Shown here piece by piece: positions 33,668-42,731 of a stretch of DNA of 64,000 nt. Source of the DNA: an uncultured Oscillospiraceae bacterium (GTDB taxonomy: Bacteria; Bacillota; Clostridia; Oscillospirales; Oscillospiraceae); the NCBI GenBank assembly GCA_949841355.1, contig CATKZP010000006.1, positions 90,323-154,322 on the forward strand. Reading direction: 5' to 3'. The first letter of the stretch is position 1. Each line of letters opens with the position of its first letter. A program made the position numbers and the translations under genes. The notes under the pieces are model-generated. The model searched no databases. It had not been told where the DNA came from and saw only the letters and a program-made list of their open reading frames with translations.

Positions 33668-35383
33668 TCAGCGCTGCGCCTCCACCGCGCCGGTGCGCCA
33701 CACAAACTTCACCTGGCCGTCCATGTCGGAGCTGATGCCGGAGAAGGAGGCGTAGCCCTCCGACACGGCTCTCAGCGCGTCCACCCGGTCCATGAGCCTG
33801 CCCAGGTCGCCGTCGAAGGCGTCCGCCAGCTTCTGTACGCCCTTCTCGTTGAACTCCTGGAGCCCGCCGGACAGCTCCATGGCCCCGTCCCGCAGCTGGG
33901 TCACGCCGTCGATGAGGGCGGGCGCGCCGTTGTGCATGGTGAGGATGCCGTCATAGAGCTGGGCGGCTCCGGCGCTCAGGCTGTCCGCGCCGGTTTTCAG
34001 GCCGTCTACGCCGCCGCTGAGGGCAGCGGCCCCAGTCTGGGCCTGGGCCACGCCGGCGGTGTAGCTTTGAAGGCCCTGATAAAATCCGTTGTAACTGTCC
34101 AAGCTGGCCTTCAGTGCCGCCACTTGCTGGGTTGCGGGGGACTCTCCGGCGGCGGAGATGACGCCGTCCAGCACCTGGGCGTAGTTGTCGATGGTGAGCG
34201 CAGGGACCTGCGCTCCCGCCGCAGCCAGCTGGGCGTTGGCGGTGGCGAGCAGGCTTTGGAACATCTGGGCCGCGCCGTCGTTGAGGGCGCCGCTGTTCTC
34301 CGCCAGCGCGTCAAGCCCCTGGCTCAGGGAGGCCGCTCCGGCCTGAAGCTGAGCCGCGCCCGCGCTCAGGCCGTCCGCGCCCTGCTTGAGCTGAGCGGCC
34401 CCAGCCGCCAGCCTGTCGATGCCGGATACCAGCTCTTCCGAGCGGTCCAGCAGGGCGCACAGCCCGTCGTACAGCCGGGAAGAGCCGTCGATGAGCTGGT
34501 CCATAGCGTCGGTAAGCTCATCCAACTTGCCGTCCAGGCCGTCCCATTGGCTCCGGTCCCCGGCTGTACCCAGCTCGCCGCTCAACAGCCCGTTGGCGGC
34601 CAGGGTGATGGTGGTTTCCAGCTCAAAATTCTCCGCGTCGGCGGTGATCTCCACATAGTCGGGCAGCTCCAGCATCTCCCGGTCCAGCCCCAGGCTGTCC
34701 TGGAGGCCGGGGAGAGCCAGCCCCGCCACAATGGTGCGGTCCCCGTCGTTGACGATCTTGCCGTTGGAGACGGACACGTTGGAAAATACGCCGTTGTCCA
34801 GCACGACCCCGGTGAGCATGGCGAAGGGGACGTAAATTTTTTCCTGGGTCCCCTGGATGTCCACCAGCTCATACTGGCTGTTGGCGTAGTCAAAGCGGAT
34901 GGACACCCGGCCGCTTTTCCCCGCCAGCTCCTCGGGAGAGATGGCGCGGCCGTCCAGGGTATAGCTCACCGCCACGCTGACAGGCAGCTCCTGGCCGATG
35001 GAGCCCTGGTAATAGATGTCGTTTCCCCGGGCGTCCCACACGCAGGCGTTTTCCCCGCCCAGGGTGTAGGTCTCGTCCCCCTTCACGTTTTCAATGCCGG
35101 TGAGGCGGGTCACATCGTCAATGAGGGCGTCCCCCCGGACGTTCTGCACCCAGTCGCTGACGATGACCTTGTCCACCGAGCCGTCGGCGGAGGCGAGTAC
35201 ATACACGGTTTCGTCCTTGCGGTTTCTGCCTTCCGGAACGGAGGCGGTTTTGGCTTGGGGCTCCGCCGGGGCGGGAGCGGCTTCCCCGGAGGCGTTCATG
35301 GCGTAGGCGGCGCCGCCCAGGCCACCCAGGGCCAGAACCGCGCACAGGGTGATGGAGAGAGCTTTCACAACCGGCTTTTTCAT
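33668..35383 (-). CDS. Secreted heptad-repeat protein (YhgE/Pip-like) partner of the MMPL pump
   Basis: A 571-aa exported protein: signal peptide (KALSITLCAVLALGGLGGAAYA), a beta-rich N-terminal half, then a long helical part built from heptads of the type LxxGAAxLxxG (LSAGAAQLQAGAASLSQG and relatives), the 'X-X-X-L-X-X-G' repeats of YhgE/Pip-type proteins. Its ATG overlaps the stop of the MMPL gene (ATGA), so the two products probably act together in export of a lipid, polymer or peptide. Unlike YhgE it has no C-terminal membrane domain. AGGAGG lies upstream. Confidence 0.8.
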   Translation of the reverse strand: MKKPVVKALSITLCAVLALGGLGGAAYAMNASGEAAPAPAEPQAKTASVPEGRNRKDETVYVLASADGSVDKVIVSDWVQNVRGDALIDDVTRLTGIENVKGDETYTLGGENACVWDARGNDIYYQGSIGQELPVSVAVSYTLDGRAISPEELAGKSGRVSIRFDYANSQYELVDIQGTQEKIYVPFAMLTGVVLDNGVFSNVSVSNGKIVNDGDRTIVAGLALPGLQDSLGLDREMLELPDYVEITADAENFELETTITLAANGLLSGELGTAGDRSQWDGLDGKLDELTDAMDQLIDGSSRLYDGLCALLDRSEELVSGIDRLAAGAAQLKQGADGLSAGAAQLQAGAASLSQGLDALAENSGALNDGAAQMFQSLLATANAQLAAAGAQVPALTIDNYAQVLDGVISAAGESPATQQVAALKASLDSYNGFYQGLQSYTAGVAQAQTGAAALSGGVDGLKTGADSLSAGAAQLYDGILTMHNGAPALIDGVTQLRDGAMELSGGLQEFNEKGVQKLADAFDGDLGRLMDRVDALRAVSEGYASFSGISSDMDGQVKFVWRTGAVEAQR

Positions 35384-37485
35384 TTTACATAGACCTCCTG
35401 ATTGGAAATTTGAGACGGTCCGGACTGCCGCATACCGGCGGTGGTGGCACAGATGAGCCGGTCGCACAGCAGCAGCAGGGCGGGCAGGGTGAAGATGACG
35501 GACGCCATGCTGACCACGGCCCCCCGGGCCATGAGCATGCACATGGAGCTGATGATGTCGAGTTCGGAGTACAGAGCCACGCCGAAGGTGGCGGCGAACA
35601 GCCCCGTGCCGGACACGAGAATGGACGGGATGGAGGCGCTCAGCGCTGTGCGCACCGCTTTTTTCTTGTCCGCTCCGCTGATGCGCTCCGTTTTATAGCG
35701 GGTGGTCATCAGAATGGCGTAGTCCACCGTGGCCCCCAGCTGAATAGTGCTGATGCAGATGGGGGCGATGAAGGGCAGGCTCTGACCCAGGTAGTGGGGG
35801 AGCCCCAGGTTGACGAAGATGGCCGCTTCGATGACCGCGATGAGGATAAAGGGCAGGGAGAAGCTCTTCTCCACCAGGGCAATGATGAGGAAGATGGCGA
35901 TGATGGACACGGCGTTGACCATTTTGAAGTCGTGGTCGGTGGTCTCGATCATGTCCCGCATGCAGGGGGCCTCACCGATGAGCATACCGCCCTGATCGTA
36001 GCGCTTGAGAATGTCGTTGAGCCGGCCGATCTGGGCGTTCACCGCGTCGCTGGCCACCTTGTATTCCGAGTTAATCAGCAGCAGCCGCCAGTTTCCGCTT
36101 TTCAGCTTGGAGGTGACGGACTCCGGCAGAACTTCCTCCGGGATGCGGGAGCCTGCCACGGACTCCAGGCCCAGGACGTATTTCACGCCGTCCACCCGCT
36201 CCATCTCGTCCGCCATGGCCCGCACCTGCTTGGCGGGCAGGTCCGCGTCCACCAGCAGCATGTGGGTGGAGGCGATGTGGAAGTCGTCCCGGAGCTTGCC
36301 CTCAGCGACGACGTACTCCATGTCCTGGGGCAGGCACCGGCCCATGTCGTAGTACACCTCGCCGTTGGTCTTGTTATAGCCGTAGAGGGCGGGAGGCACG
36401 GTGAGGGCAAAGACCGCCAGGAACACGGGGAAGGTCTTCACCACGCCGGCCGACAGCTTCCCCATGTCGGGGATGAGGGAGCGGTGGCGGGTTTTTTGCA
36501 GGGGCCGGTCGAATACCAGGATGAGGGCGGGCAGCACGGTGACGCAGCCCAGCACGCCCAGCAGCACGCCCTTGGCCATGACGATGCCCAGATCACGGCC
36601 CATGGTGAAGGACATGAAGCACAGGGCGATGAATCCGGCCACGGTGGTGATGGAGGACCCCACCACGCTGGTGAGGGTGGCCTGGATGGCGGAGGCCATG
36701 GCTTGGCCGTTGTCGGGGCACAGCCGGCGCTGCTCATTGTAGCTGTTCCACAGGAAGATGGAGTAGTCCATGGTGACGGCCAATTGCAGCACGGCGGACA
36801 GGGCCTTGGTGATGTAGGAGATTTCCCCTAGAAAGTAGTTGGAGCCCAGGTTCATCAAAATCATCATGCCGATGCTGGCCAGGAACACAAAGGGCGCCAG
36901 CCAGCTGTCCAGCAGCAGAAGCATGGCCGCGCAGGCCAGGGCCACGGCCAGCCCGACATAGATGGGCTCTTCCGTCTCGCACAGGTCCTTCAGGTCGGTG
37001 ACCAGGGCGGACATGCCGGATACGAAGCACTTCTCTCCGGCGATGGCGCGGATCTCCCGGATGGCGTCCATGGTCAAGTCGGAGGAGGTGGATGTGTCGA
37101 AAAACACCGCCATCATGGTGGCGTTTTCGGTGTTGAAGACGTCGTAGAGCCTGCTGGGCAGCAGCTCCATGGGCACCGAGATGTCCATGACGCTGTCGTA
37201 CCACAGCACGGTGTCCACGTGGTCCACCCGCTCCACCTGCTTTTTCAGGGCGGCCGCGTCCTTGGCGGGCATATCCTCCAGGATGAGGAAGGAGAAGGCC
37301 CCCTTGTGGAAGTCGTTTAGCAGCTCGTTCTGCCCCGCCACAGTGTCCATGTCCTCGGGCAGGTAGTTGAGCATGTCGTAGTTCACCCGGGTGGCCGCCA
37401 TGCCCAGCACCGAGGGGATCATGAGCAGCAGGGCCAGGATGAGGATGGGGACGCGGTGCTTGACCACCGCTTTGGAAAATTTCAT
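35380..37485 (-). CDS. MMPL/RND-superfamily transporter
   Basis: A 701-aa RND-type transporter with the duplicated layout of MMPL proteins: one helix, an extracellular loop (residues 35-180), a group of five helices with AVTMDYSIFLWNSY, then the same arrangement again with GATVDYAILMTTRYK. These two D-Y segments are the proton-relay positions. It probably exports a lipid-like or wall-linked molecule. Downstream is the overlapping heptad-repeat protein and upstream a DUF308 membrane protein, forming a three-gene operon. Confidence 0.88.
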   Translation of the reverse strand: MKFSKAVVKHRVPILILALLLMIPSVLGMAATRVNYDMLNYLPEDMDTVAGQNELLNDFHKGAFSFLILEDMPAKDAAALKKQVERVDHVDTVLWYDSVMDISVPMELLPSRLYDVFNTENATMMAVFFDTSTSSDLTMDAIREIRAIAGEKCFVSGMSALVTDLKDLCETEEPIYVGLAVALACAAMLLLLDSWLAPFVFLASIGMMILMNLGSNYFLGEISYITKALSAVLQLAVTMDYSIFLWNSYNEQRRLCPDNGQAMASAIQATLTSVVGSSITTVAGFIALCFMSFTMGRDLGIVMAKGVLLGVLGCVTVLPALILVFDRPLQKTRHRSLIPDMGKLSAGVVKTFPVFLAVFALTVPPALYGYNKTNGEVYYDMGRCLPQDMEYVVAEGKLRDDFHIASTHMLLVDADLPAKQVRAMADEMERVDGVKYVLGLESVAGSRIPEEVLPESVTSKLKSGNWRLLLINSEYKVASDAVNAQIGRLNDILKRYDQGGMLIGEAPCMRDMIETTDHDFKMVNAVSIIAIFLIIALVEKSFSLPFILIAVIEAAIFVNLGLPHYLGQSLPFIAPICISTIQLGATVDYAILMTTRYKTERISGADKKKAVRTALSASIPSILVSGTGLFAATFGVALYSELDIISSMCMLMARGAVVSMASVIFTLPALLLLCDRLICATTAGMRQSGPSQISNQEVYVK

Positions 37486-37500
37486 ACAGCATACGTCCTT

Positions 37501-38112
37501 TCACAATGTTTCGTCTTTCACCTCATAGGAGGTGACCTCGATGACGTCCGGCCGCTGGTGGCTCACGATCTTCACCGTGCTCACCGCCACGCACAGGTTC
37601 AGGACGCCCTCTGAGAGCAGGGCGGCTCCCAGCAGGATGGTGAGCAGCCGGGCGCTGTCCCAGGGCCGGAGGACCAGGGCCAGCCCGACGCCCCCGGCGG
37701 CGATGGCCAGCGCCAGGGTCAGCCACCAGGAGGCCAGGCCGAAGCGCTTGGCGTCCACGGCGATCTGCACCTTGTAGAGCGCGTCGGTGAGCACCGCCAC
37801 GCCCAGAGCGGTGAAGAGGAAGTCCAGCACCTGATTGGGCCTGGCCAGCACCAGCGCGCCCAGGGCGATGAGCAGCAGCCCGAAGCCCAGATCGTACTGG
37901 AAGGCCAGCCGGTACAGGTCCCGGGAGCAGTAGCCCACCAGCTTGACGGCGCCGAACAGGATCATGGCCGCGCCCAGCATATGTCCAATGACCGAGGCGG
38001 ACAGGCCGGGCTTTGCGATGCAGGCCGCGCCGGCGGCGCAGAACACCAGGGACATGACGATATAGCCGGCTTTGGCCACCCGCATGGGGGCTGTACTGCG
38101 GTTTTTCATCAT
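37501..38112 (-). CDS. DUF308/HdeD-like membrane protein
   Basis: A 203-aa protein with six predicted membrane helices in paired repeats (AKPGLSASVIGHMLGAAMILFG, ..ALVLARPNQVLDFLFTALG), the pattern of DUF308/HdeD. Function is unclear; relatives act in acid or envelope stress. It heads the operon with the MMPL pump, 15 bases away. GGGAGG precedes the ATG. Confidence 0.8.
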   Translation of the reverse strand: MMKNRSTAPMRVAKAGYIVMSLVFCAAGAACIAKPGLSASVIGHMLGAAMILFGAVKLVGYCSRDLYRLAFQYDLGFGLLLIALGALVLARPNQVLDFLFTALGVAVLTDALYKVQIAVDAKRFGLASWWLTLALAIAAGGVGLALVLRPWDSARLLTILLGAALLSEGVLNLCVAVSTVKIVSHQRPDVIEVTSYEVKDETL

Positions 38113-38162
38113 TTACACCTCCCGTTGTGTCGATTGATTTGTGTTTCCCTTGTGTGATTGTG

Positions 38163-38191
38163 AGTATAGCAGGGAGGCGGGCCCTTCGCCA
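38163..38191 (-). promoter_or_regulatory. Probable promoter of the DUF308-MMPL operon
   Basis: Minus strand TGGCGA, 17 bases, TATACT. The -35 is weak, as for a regulated promoter; the TetR gene next door is the natural candidate regulator. Confidence 0.5.
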
Positions 38192-38197
38192 TGGGCA

Positions 38198-38232
38198 GAA
38201 AAATGCCCCGTGCCCAAAAACCGGGCACGGGG
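38198..38232 (-). terminator. Terminator of the tetR / purine transcript
   Basis: CCCCGTGCCC pairs with GGGCACGGGG on the minus strand and is followed by CATTTTT. Confidence 0.8.
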
Positions 38233-38253
38233 TAGGTACTGTCTGAAATTCAG

Positions 38254-38302
38254 ACACGGGACGGCTCTGTGCCTAAATTTCAGGCACAGAGCCGTCCCGT
38301 GT
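38254..38302. repeat. 21-bp perfect hairpin after tetR
   Basis: Arms 38254-38274 and 38282-38302 match perfectly around a 7-base loop (AAATTTC). A GTCTGAAATTCAGAC dyad (38241-38255) abuts it. It lies between tetR and its terminator. Confidence 0.7.
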
Positions 38303-38319
38303 TGGGATCTGTATGAAAT

Positions 38320-38862
38320 TCAGCGCTCCAGCGCCTCCAGCCCGCTCTTCTGCAAAGCGCACACACGGCGGAAGTAGTCCGCGATGTCGTCCTTCATCCC
38401 GCCGTTGAGCCAGTCGATCACCGAGCCGAAGCAGGCGCATTGATGCAGGCGGATCAGGGCGTCCAGGTCCTGGGGAGCCATGCCCTTTCCGGCGAACTCC
38501 GCCTTCAGGTAGGTGGACACGATATACCGGCAGGCATCCATGAGACGGCGCTCGAACACGTCCCGGCTCAGGGAGTTGTAAATGTGGTAGATGGCCCGCC
38601 GGTTTTCCATCACTAGCTCGATCACCGCGTCGGCGCACTCCTCCACAGAGGAGACCGTGGGGTGCTTTTGGATCAGCTTCTCCATATGCTCCCCGATGAT
38701 CTCCTCCACCAGGGCGGGCAGGTCCTCAAAGTGGTAGTAAAAGGAGTTGCGGTTGATGCCGCAGTCCTCCACAATGTCCTTCACCGTGATCTGATTCAGG
38801 GGCCGCTGGTTGAGCAGCTTTAAAAAGCTGTCCTTGATGGCCCTGCGGGTAAAATTCGCCAT
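38320..38862 (-). CDS. TetR/AcrR family transcriptional regulator
   Basis: A 180-aa regulator. The N-terminal helix-turn-helix reads FTRRAIKDSFLKLLNQRPLN then QITVKDIVEDCGINRNSFYY; the rest is an all-helical ligand-binding domain. The ATG is fixed by CGGAGG seven bases upstream. It lies 49 bases below purD on the same strand, so it may be read with the purine operon, yet by position it more likely controls the DUF308-MMPL genes that follow. The ligand is unknown. Confidence 0.88.
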   Translation of the reverse strand: MANFTRRAIKDSFLKLLNQRPLNQITVKDIVEDCGINRNSFYYHFEDLPALVEEIIGEHMEKLIQKHPTVSSVEECADAVIELVMENRRAIYHIYNSLSRDVFERRLMDACRYIVSTYLKAEFAGKGMAPQDLDALIRLHQCACFGSVIDWLNGGMKDDIADYFRRVCALQKSGLEALER

Positions 38863-38911
38863 GGCGCACCTCCGAAGATGGGCTTGTTCTAAGGGGGCAG
38901 GGTGGGGTCTG

Positions 38912-40168
38912 TCAGAACGCGCGCCCGATATCCGTGCGGAAGTGCATGTCCTGGAAGGAGATGGGCCGGGCGGCGGCGTAAGCGGCTGCGATGGCGTCCT
39001 CCAGGCTGTTCCCCAGGGCGGTGACGCCCAGCACCCGGCCGCCGCTGGTGACGGTCCGGCCGTCCTTCTGGGCGGTTCCGGCGTGGAACACCACGGCGGA
39101 TTTTCCCGCCTCCTCCAGTCCGGAGATGGGATAACCCTTCTGGTAGTCCAGCGGGTAGCCGCCTGAGGCCAGCACCAGGCAGCAGGCGGCCTGATTCTTC
39201 CACTTGATGTCCGCACGGTCCAGCGCGCCCTCCCGGCAGGCGATGAAAATATCCAGCAGGTCGCCGTCCAGCAGGGACAGCACCGCCTGACACTCCGGGT
39301 CTCCGAAGCGGGCGTTATACTCCACCACCTTGGGGCCATGGGGGGTGAGCATCAAGCCGAAGTAGATGACCCCGTGAAAGGGCCGGCCCTCCGCTTTCAG
39401 CGCCTGGATGGTGGGCAGGAAGATTTTGTCCATGCAGCGCCGGGCGATGTCCGGCGTGTACTGGGGCGGAGGGGAGATGGCCCCCATGCCGCCGGTGTTG
39501 GGGCCCCGATTGCCGTCATAGGCCCGCTTGTGGTCCTGACTGGCGGGCATGGGGCGCACCCGCTCTCCGTCCGCGAAGGCCAGCACCGTCACCTCGGGGC
39601 CGGTCATGCACTCCTCAATGACCACGGTGGAGCCGGATTCACCGAATTTCTTGTCCGCCATCATCTCCCGGGCGGCGGTCTTGGCCTCCTCTACGGTGGC
39701 GGCCACCACCACCCCCTTGCCCAGGGCCAGCCCGTCCGCCTTCACCACGATGGGCGCGCCCTGCTCCTCGATGTAGGCCAGAGCCGCGTCCAGCTGGGTG
39801 AAGGTCTCGTACCTGGCGGTGGGGATGCCGTACTTTTTCATCAGCTCCTTGGAAAACGCCTTGCTGGCCTCGATGATGGCGGCGTTCCGCCGGGGGCCGA
39901 AGGCGGGTATGCCCGCCGCCTCCAGCGCGTCCACCATGCCCATGGCCAGGGGGTCGTCGGGGGCCACAACCACGAAGTCCATGGCGTGGTCCCGCGCCCA
40001 CTTCACCATGCCCTCCACGTCGGTGGCCTTCACGTCCACGCACTGGGCGGTTTGGGCGATGCCCGCGTTGCCGGGAGCGCAGTACAGCTGGGTCACATTG
40101 GGGGACTGGGCCAGCTTCCAGCAGATGGCGTGCTCGCGGCCGCCGGAGCCTACGACTAAAACCTTCAT
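38912..40168 (-). CDS. purD: Phosphoribosylamine-glycine ligase
   Basis: GAR synthetase, 418 aa, makes glycinamide ribonucleotide from phosphoribosylamine, glycine and ATP (second step of purine synthesis). It shows the N-terminal VGSGGREHAICWKLA, the ATP-grasp segments APIVVKADGLALGKGVVVA and EYNARFGDPECQAVLSLL, and the full C-terminal lobe. It is the last enzyme gene of the purine operon, 12 bases after purH. Confidence 0.95.
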   Translation of the reverse strand: MKVLVVGSGGREHAICWKLAQSPNVTQLYCAPGNAGIAQTAQCVDVKATDVEGMVKWARDHAMDFVVVAPDDPLAMGMVDALEAAGIPAFGPRRNAAIIEASKAFSKELMKKYGIPTARYETFTQLDAALAYIEEQGAPIVVKADGLALGKGVVVAATVEEAKTAAREMMADKKFGESGSTVVIEECMTGPEVTVLAFADGERVRPMPASQDHKRAYDGNRGPNTGGMGAISPPPQYTPDIARRCMDKIFLPTIQALKAEGRPFHGVIYFGLMLTPHGPKVVEYNARFGDPECQAVLSLLDGDLLDIFIACREGALDRADIKWKNQAACCLVLASGGYPLDYQKGYPISGLEEAGKSAVVFHAGTAQKDGRTVTSGGRVLGVTALGNSLEDAIAAAYAAARPISFQDMHFRTDIGRAF

Positions 40169-40180
40169 GCCGCAGCCTCC

Positions 40181-41362
40181 TTAGTGATGGAACAGCCGGA
40201 TGCCGGTGAACGCCATCACCATGTCGTGCTTGTCGGCGGTGGCGATCACATGGTCGTCCCGGATGGAGCCGCCGGGCTGGGCGATGTACTTCACGCCGGA
40301 TTTGAAGGCCCGCTCCACGTTGTCGCCAAAGGGGAAGAATGCGTCGGAGCCCACGGTGACGCCGCGCTGCTTGGCGATCCATTCCTTCTTCTCCGCGTCG
40401 GTGAGCACTTCGGGGCGCACCTTGAAGGTGGTCTGCCACGCGCCGTCGGCCAGCACGTCGTCGTGCTCGTCGGAGATGTAGATGTCGATGGCGTTGTCGC
40501 GGTCGGGGCGGCGTATGCCGTCCACAAACTGGAGGCCCAGCACCTTCGGGTGCTGCCGCAGCCACCAGGTGTCCGCCTTATTGCCCGCCAGGCGGGTGCA
40601 GTGGATGCGGCTTTGCTGGCCCGCGCCCACGCCGATGGTCATGCCGTCCTTCACATAGCAGACCGAGTTGGACTGGGTGTATTTCAGGGTGATGAGGGAG
40701 AGGAGCATATCGTGCTTGGCCGCCTGGGGCAGGTCGCGATTGGCGGTGACGATGTTGTCCAGCATGGCCTCGTCGATGGTCAGGTCGTTGTAGCCCTGCT
40801 CGAACACGATGCCGAAGATGCTCCGGCGCTCCACGGGGGCGGGGGTATAGCTGGGATCGATCTTCACCACGTTATAGCCGCCCTTGCGCTTGGCTTTCAG
40901 GATTTCCAGGGCCTCGGCGGTGTAGTCCGGGGCGATGACGCCGTCGGACACCTCCAGGGCCAGATAGCGGGCGGTATCGGCGTCGCAGGTGTCGCTCAGT
41001 GCCGCCCAGTCGCCGTAGGAGCACAGCCGGTCGGCCCCCCGGGCGCGGATATAGGCGCAGGCGATGGGGGACAGCTCGCCCTCGGGGGCGAAGTAAATCT
41101 GCCGCTCCACCTCGGTGAGGGGCAGGCCCAGGGCGGCCCCGGCGGGGGAGACGTGCTTGAAGGAGGCGGCGGCGGGCAGGCCGGTGGCCTGCTTCAGCGC
41201 CTTCACCAGCTGCCAGGAGTTCAGCGCGTCCATGAAATTGATGTACCCCGGCTTGCCGTTGAGCACGGTGAGGGGAAGCTCCGCGTCCCCCTTCATGAAG
41301 ATGCGGGCGGGCTTCTGGTTGGGATTGCAGCCGTATTTCAGTTCCAGTTCGGTCATGTTCAA
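40181..41362 (-). CDS. purH: Stand-alone AICAR transformylase (PurH lacking the IMP cyclohydrolase domain)
   Basis: A 393-aa protein equivalent only to the transformylase half of PurH: SFKHVSPAGAA holds the catalytic Lys-His pair, and NVVKIDPSYTP, GVGAGQQSRIHC, SDAFFPFGDNVERA are family blocks. It formylates AICAR with 10-formyl-THF. The missing N-terminal cyclohydrolase is replaced by the purO gene directly upstream, which overlaps it by four bases. Bifunctional PurH is normally about 510-530 aa. Confidence 0.93.
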   Translation of the reverse strand: MNMTELELKYGCNPNQKPARIFMKGDAELPLTVLNGKPGYINFMDALNSWQLVKALKQATGLPAAASFKHVSPAGAALGLPLTEVERQIYFAPEGELSPIACAYIRARGADRLCSYGDWAALSDTCDADTARYLALEVSDGVIAPDYTAEALEILKAKRKGGYNVVKIDPSYTPAPVERRSIFGIVFEQGYNDLTIDEAMLDNIVTANRDLPQAAKHDMLLSLITLKYTQSNSVCYVKDGMTIGVGAGQQSRIHCTRLAGNKADTWWLRQHPKVLGLQFVDGIRRPDRDNAIDIYISDEHDDVLADGAWQTTFKVRPEVLTDAEKKEWIAKQRGVTVGSDAFFPFGDNVERAFKSGVKYIAQPGGSIRDDHVIATADKHDMVMAFTGIRLFHH

Positions 41363-42069
41363 ACCTCCCAGTGCTTGTTGATGATGGACGTCTCGTCGTC
41401 CCCGGTCTCCAAATCAATATACCGCACGAACAGCGACACCTTATTTCCGTCGTTCAGCGCCAGCCACAAATCGTTGGCCAGCCTCTCCGCGTCGGGGGCG
41501 GTGACGGCCACGCGGCGGGGCTCGCCTTCGAAGGAGGGCAGGGGGTCGCCGTCGCGCTCATAGGTGTGGATGAAGTGGCCCGTCCCGGCTTTGGGCGCGT
41601 CGTACTCGTAGAAGTACCGGCAGGCGCAGGCGGGGTCGCCGTCCAGGCTCTTGAGGATGGACAGGTTATAGCTGCCGTCGGGCTTCACCACTCCGGAGAT
41701 GCGGGGGGTGAAATTGGGGCCGTCCGGCTCGAAGGTGCGGGTGTTCAGGGCGTGGCGGTAGCAGTGGCCCGCCAGAATATGGTCCCGGATGGTGTCGGTC
41801 TGGTCGCCGTTGGTGACGATGGTCAGGCCGTTTTCCATCCGCCGCACCGGGTGGTAGATGATGAGGGAGGGGTCGGTCATCTTGGACTCGTCGAACGCCT
41901 TGGTGCGGATGCCGTCGTCGGTCTCCTCAAAGACCCGGTTGCGGCTGTTCTCGCTGCGGCCCATGATGAAATAGGCGATGACGGCGCTCTTATTGTCTGC
42001 GGAGCGGCCGATCATAATGCCCCGGCCGGGGTAGGGGTTATTCTGTAAATACTCGGTCATGTCGATCAT
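41359..42069 (-). CDS. purO: PurO-type IMP cyclohydrolase
   Basis: A 236-aa protein of the archaeal-type IMP cyclohydrolase family, recognised from YLQNNPYPGRGIMIGRSADN near the start, SLIIYHPVR and FTPRISGVV. It closes FAICAR to IMP, the last step of purine synthesis. The ATG (MIDMTEY) overlaps the purN stop and has AAAGGAG upstream; the second in-frame Met three codons later is an alternative. With the short PurH it forms a two-protein replacement for bifunctional PurH. Confidence 0.9.
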   Translation of the reverse strand: MIDMTEYLQNNPYPGRGIMIGRSADNKSAVIAYFIMGRSENSRNRVFEETDDGIRTKAFDESKMTDPSLIIYHPVRRMENGLTIVTNGDQTDTIRDHILAGHCYRHALNTRTFEPDGPNFTPRISGVVKPDGSYNLSILKSLDGDPACACRYFYEYDAPKAGTGHFIHTYERDGDPLPSFEGEPRRVAVTAPDAERLANDLWLALNDGNKVSLFVRYIDLETGDDETSIINKHWEV

Positions 42070-42731
42070 TGCAGACACTCCTTTGAAAGTTGGTACGGCT
42101 TCAAAATGCGCACGGTGCGGCCCTCCACCTGAAGCCGCCCCTGGCAGAACAGGGACACCGCCCGGGGGAGGATCACCCACTCCGCCTGCTCCATGATCCG
42201 GCGCTGGAGGGTCTCGGGGGTGTCGTCCTGCTCCACCTCCACCGCCTTTTGCAGCACGATGGGCCCGCCGTCGCACTCCTCGCTGACAAAGTGGACGGTG
42301 GCGCCGGACAGCTTCACCCCGTACTCCAGCGCCCGCTCGTGGACGTGGAGGCCGTAGTACCCCTTGCCGCAGAAGGAGGGGATGAGGGCTGGGTGGACGT
42401 TGAGAATGGCGTTAGGGTAGGCATTGACCATCTCTTCTGTGAATATGGTCATGAAGCCCGCCAATACCACTAGGTCGATGTTCAGCCCCTTGAGCTTGTC
42501 CACCAGGGCTACGGTCATGGCCCGGCTGTCCGGGTAGTCCTTCCGGGCTACCACATAGCTGGGGATGCCCGCCCGCTTGGCCCGCTCCAGGGCATAAACG
42601 CCGGGTTTGGAGGCGATGACGGCGGCGATGCGGCCGCTAATAATGTCCCCCTGCTCCTGGGCGTCGATGAGGGCCTGAAGATTGGTGCCCCCGCCGGACA
42701 CCAGCACGGCGATGCGTTTTACCGCGCTCAT
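42066..42731 (-). CDS. purN: Phosphoribosylglycinamide formyltransferase
   Basis: GAR transformylase of 221 aa using 10-formyl-THF. It has the N-terminal VLVSGGGTNLQALIDA phosphate loop, the catalytic Asn-x-His in ILNVHPALIPSFCGKGYYG, and the Asp in SEECDGGPIVLQ. Starts and stops overlap purM and purO by four bases on each side, so the genes are translationally coupled. Confidence 0.95.
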   Translation of the reverse strand: MSAVKRIAVLVSGGGTNLQALIDAQEQGDIISGRIAAVIASKPGVYALERAKRAGIPSYVVARKDYPDSRAMTVALVDKLKGLNIDLVVLAGFMTIFTEEMVNAYPNAILNVHPALIPSFCGKGYYGLHVHERALEYGVKLSGATVHFVSEECDGGPIVLQKAVEVEQDDTPETLQRRIMEQAEWVILPRAVSLFCQGRLQVEGRTVRILKPYQLSKECLQ

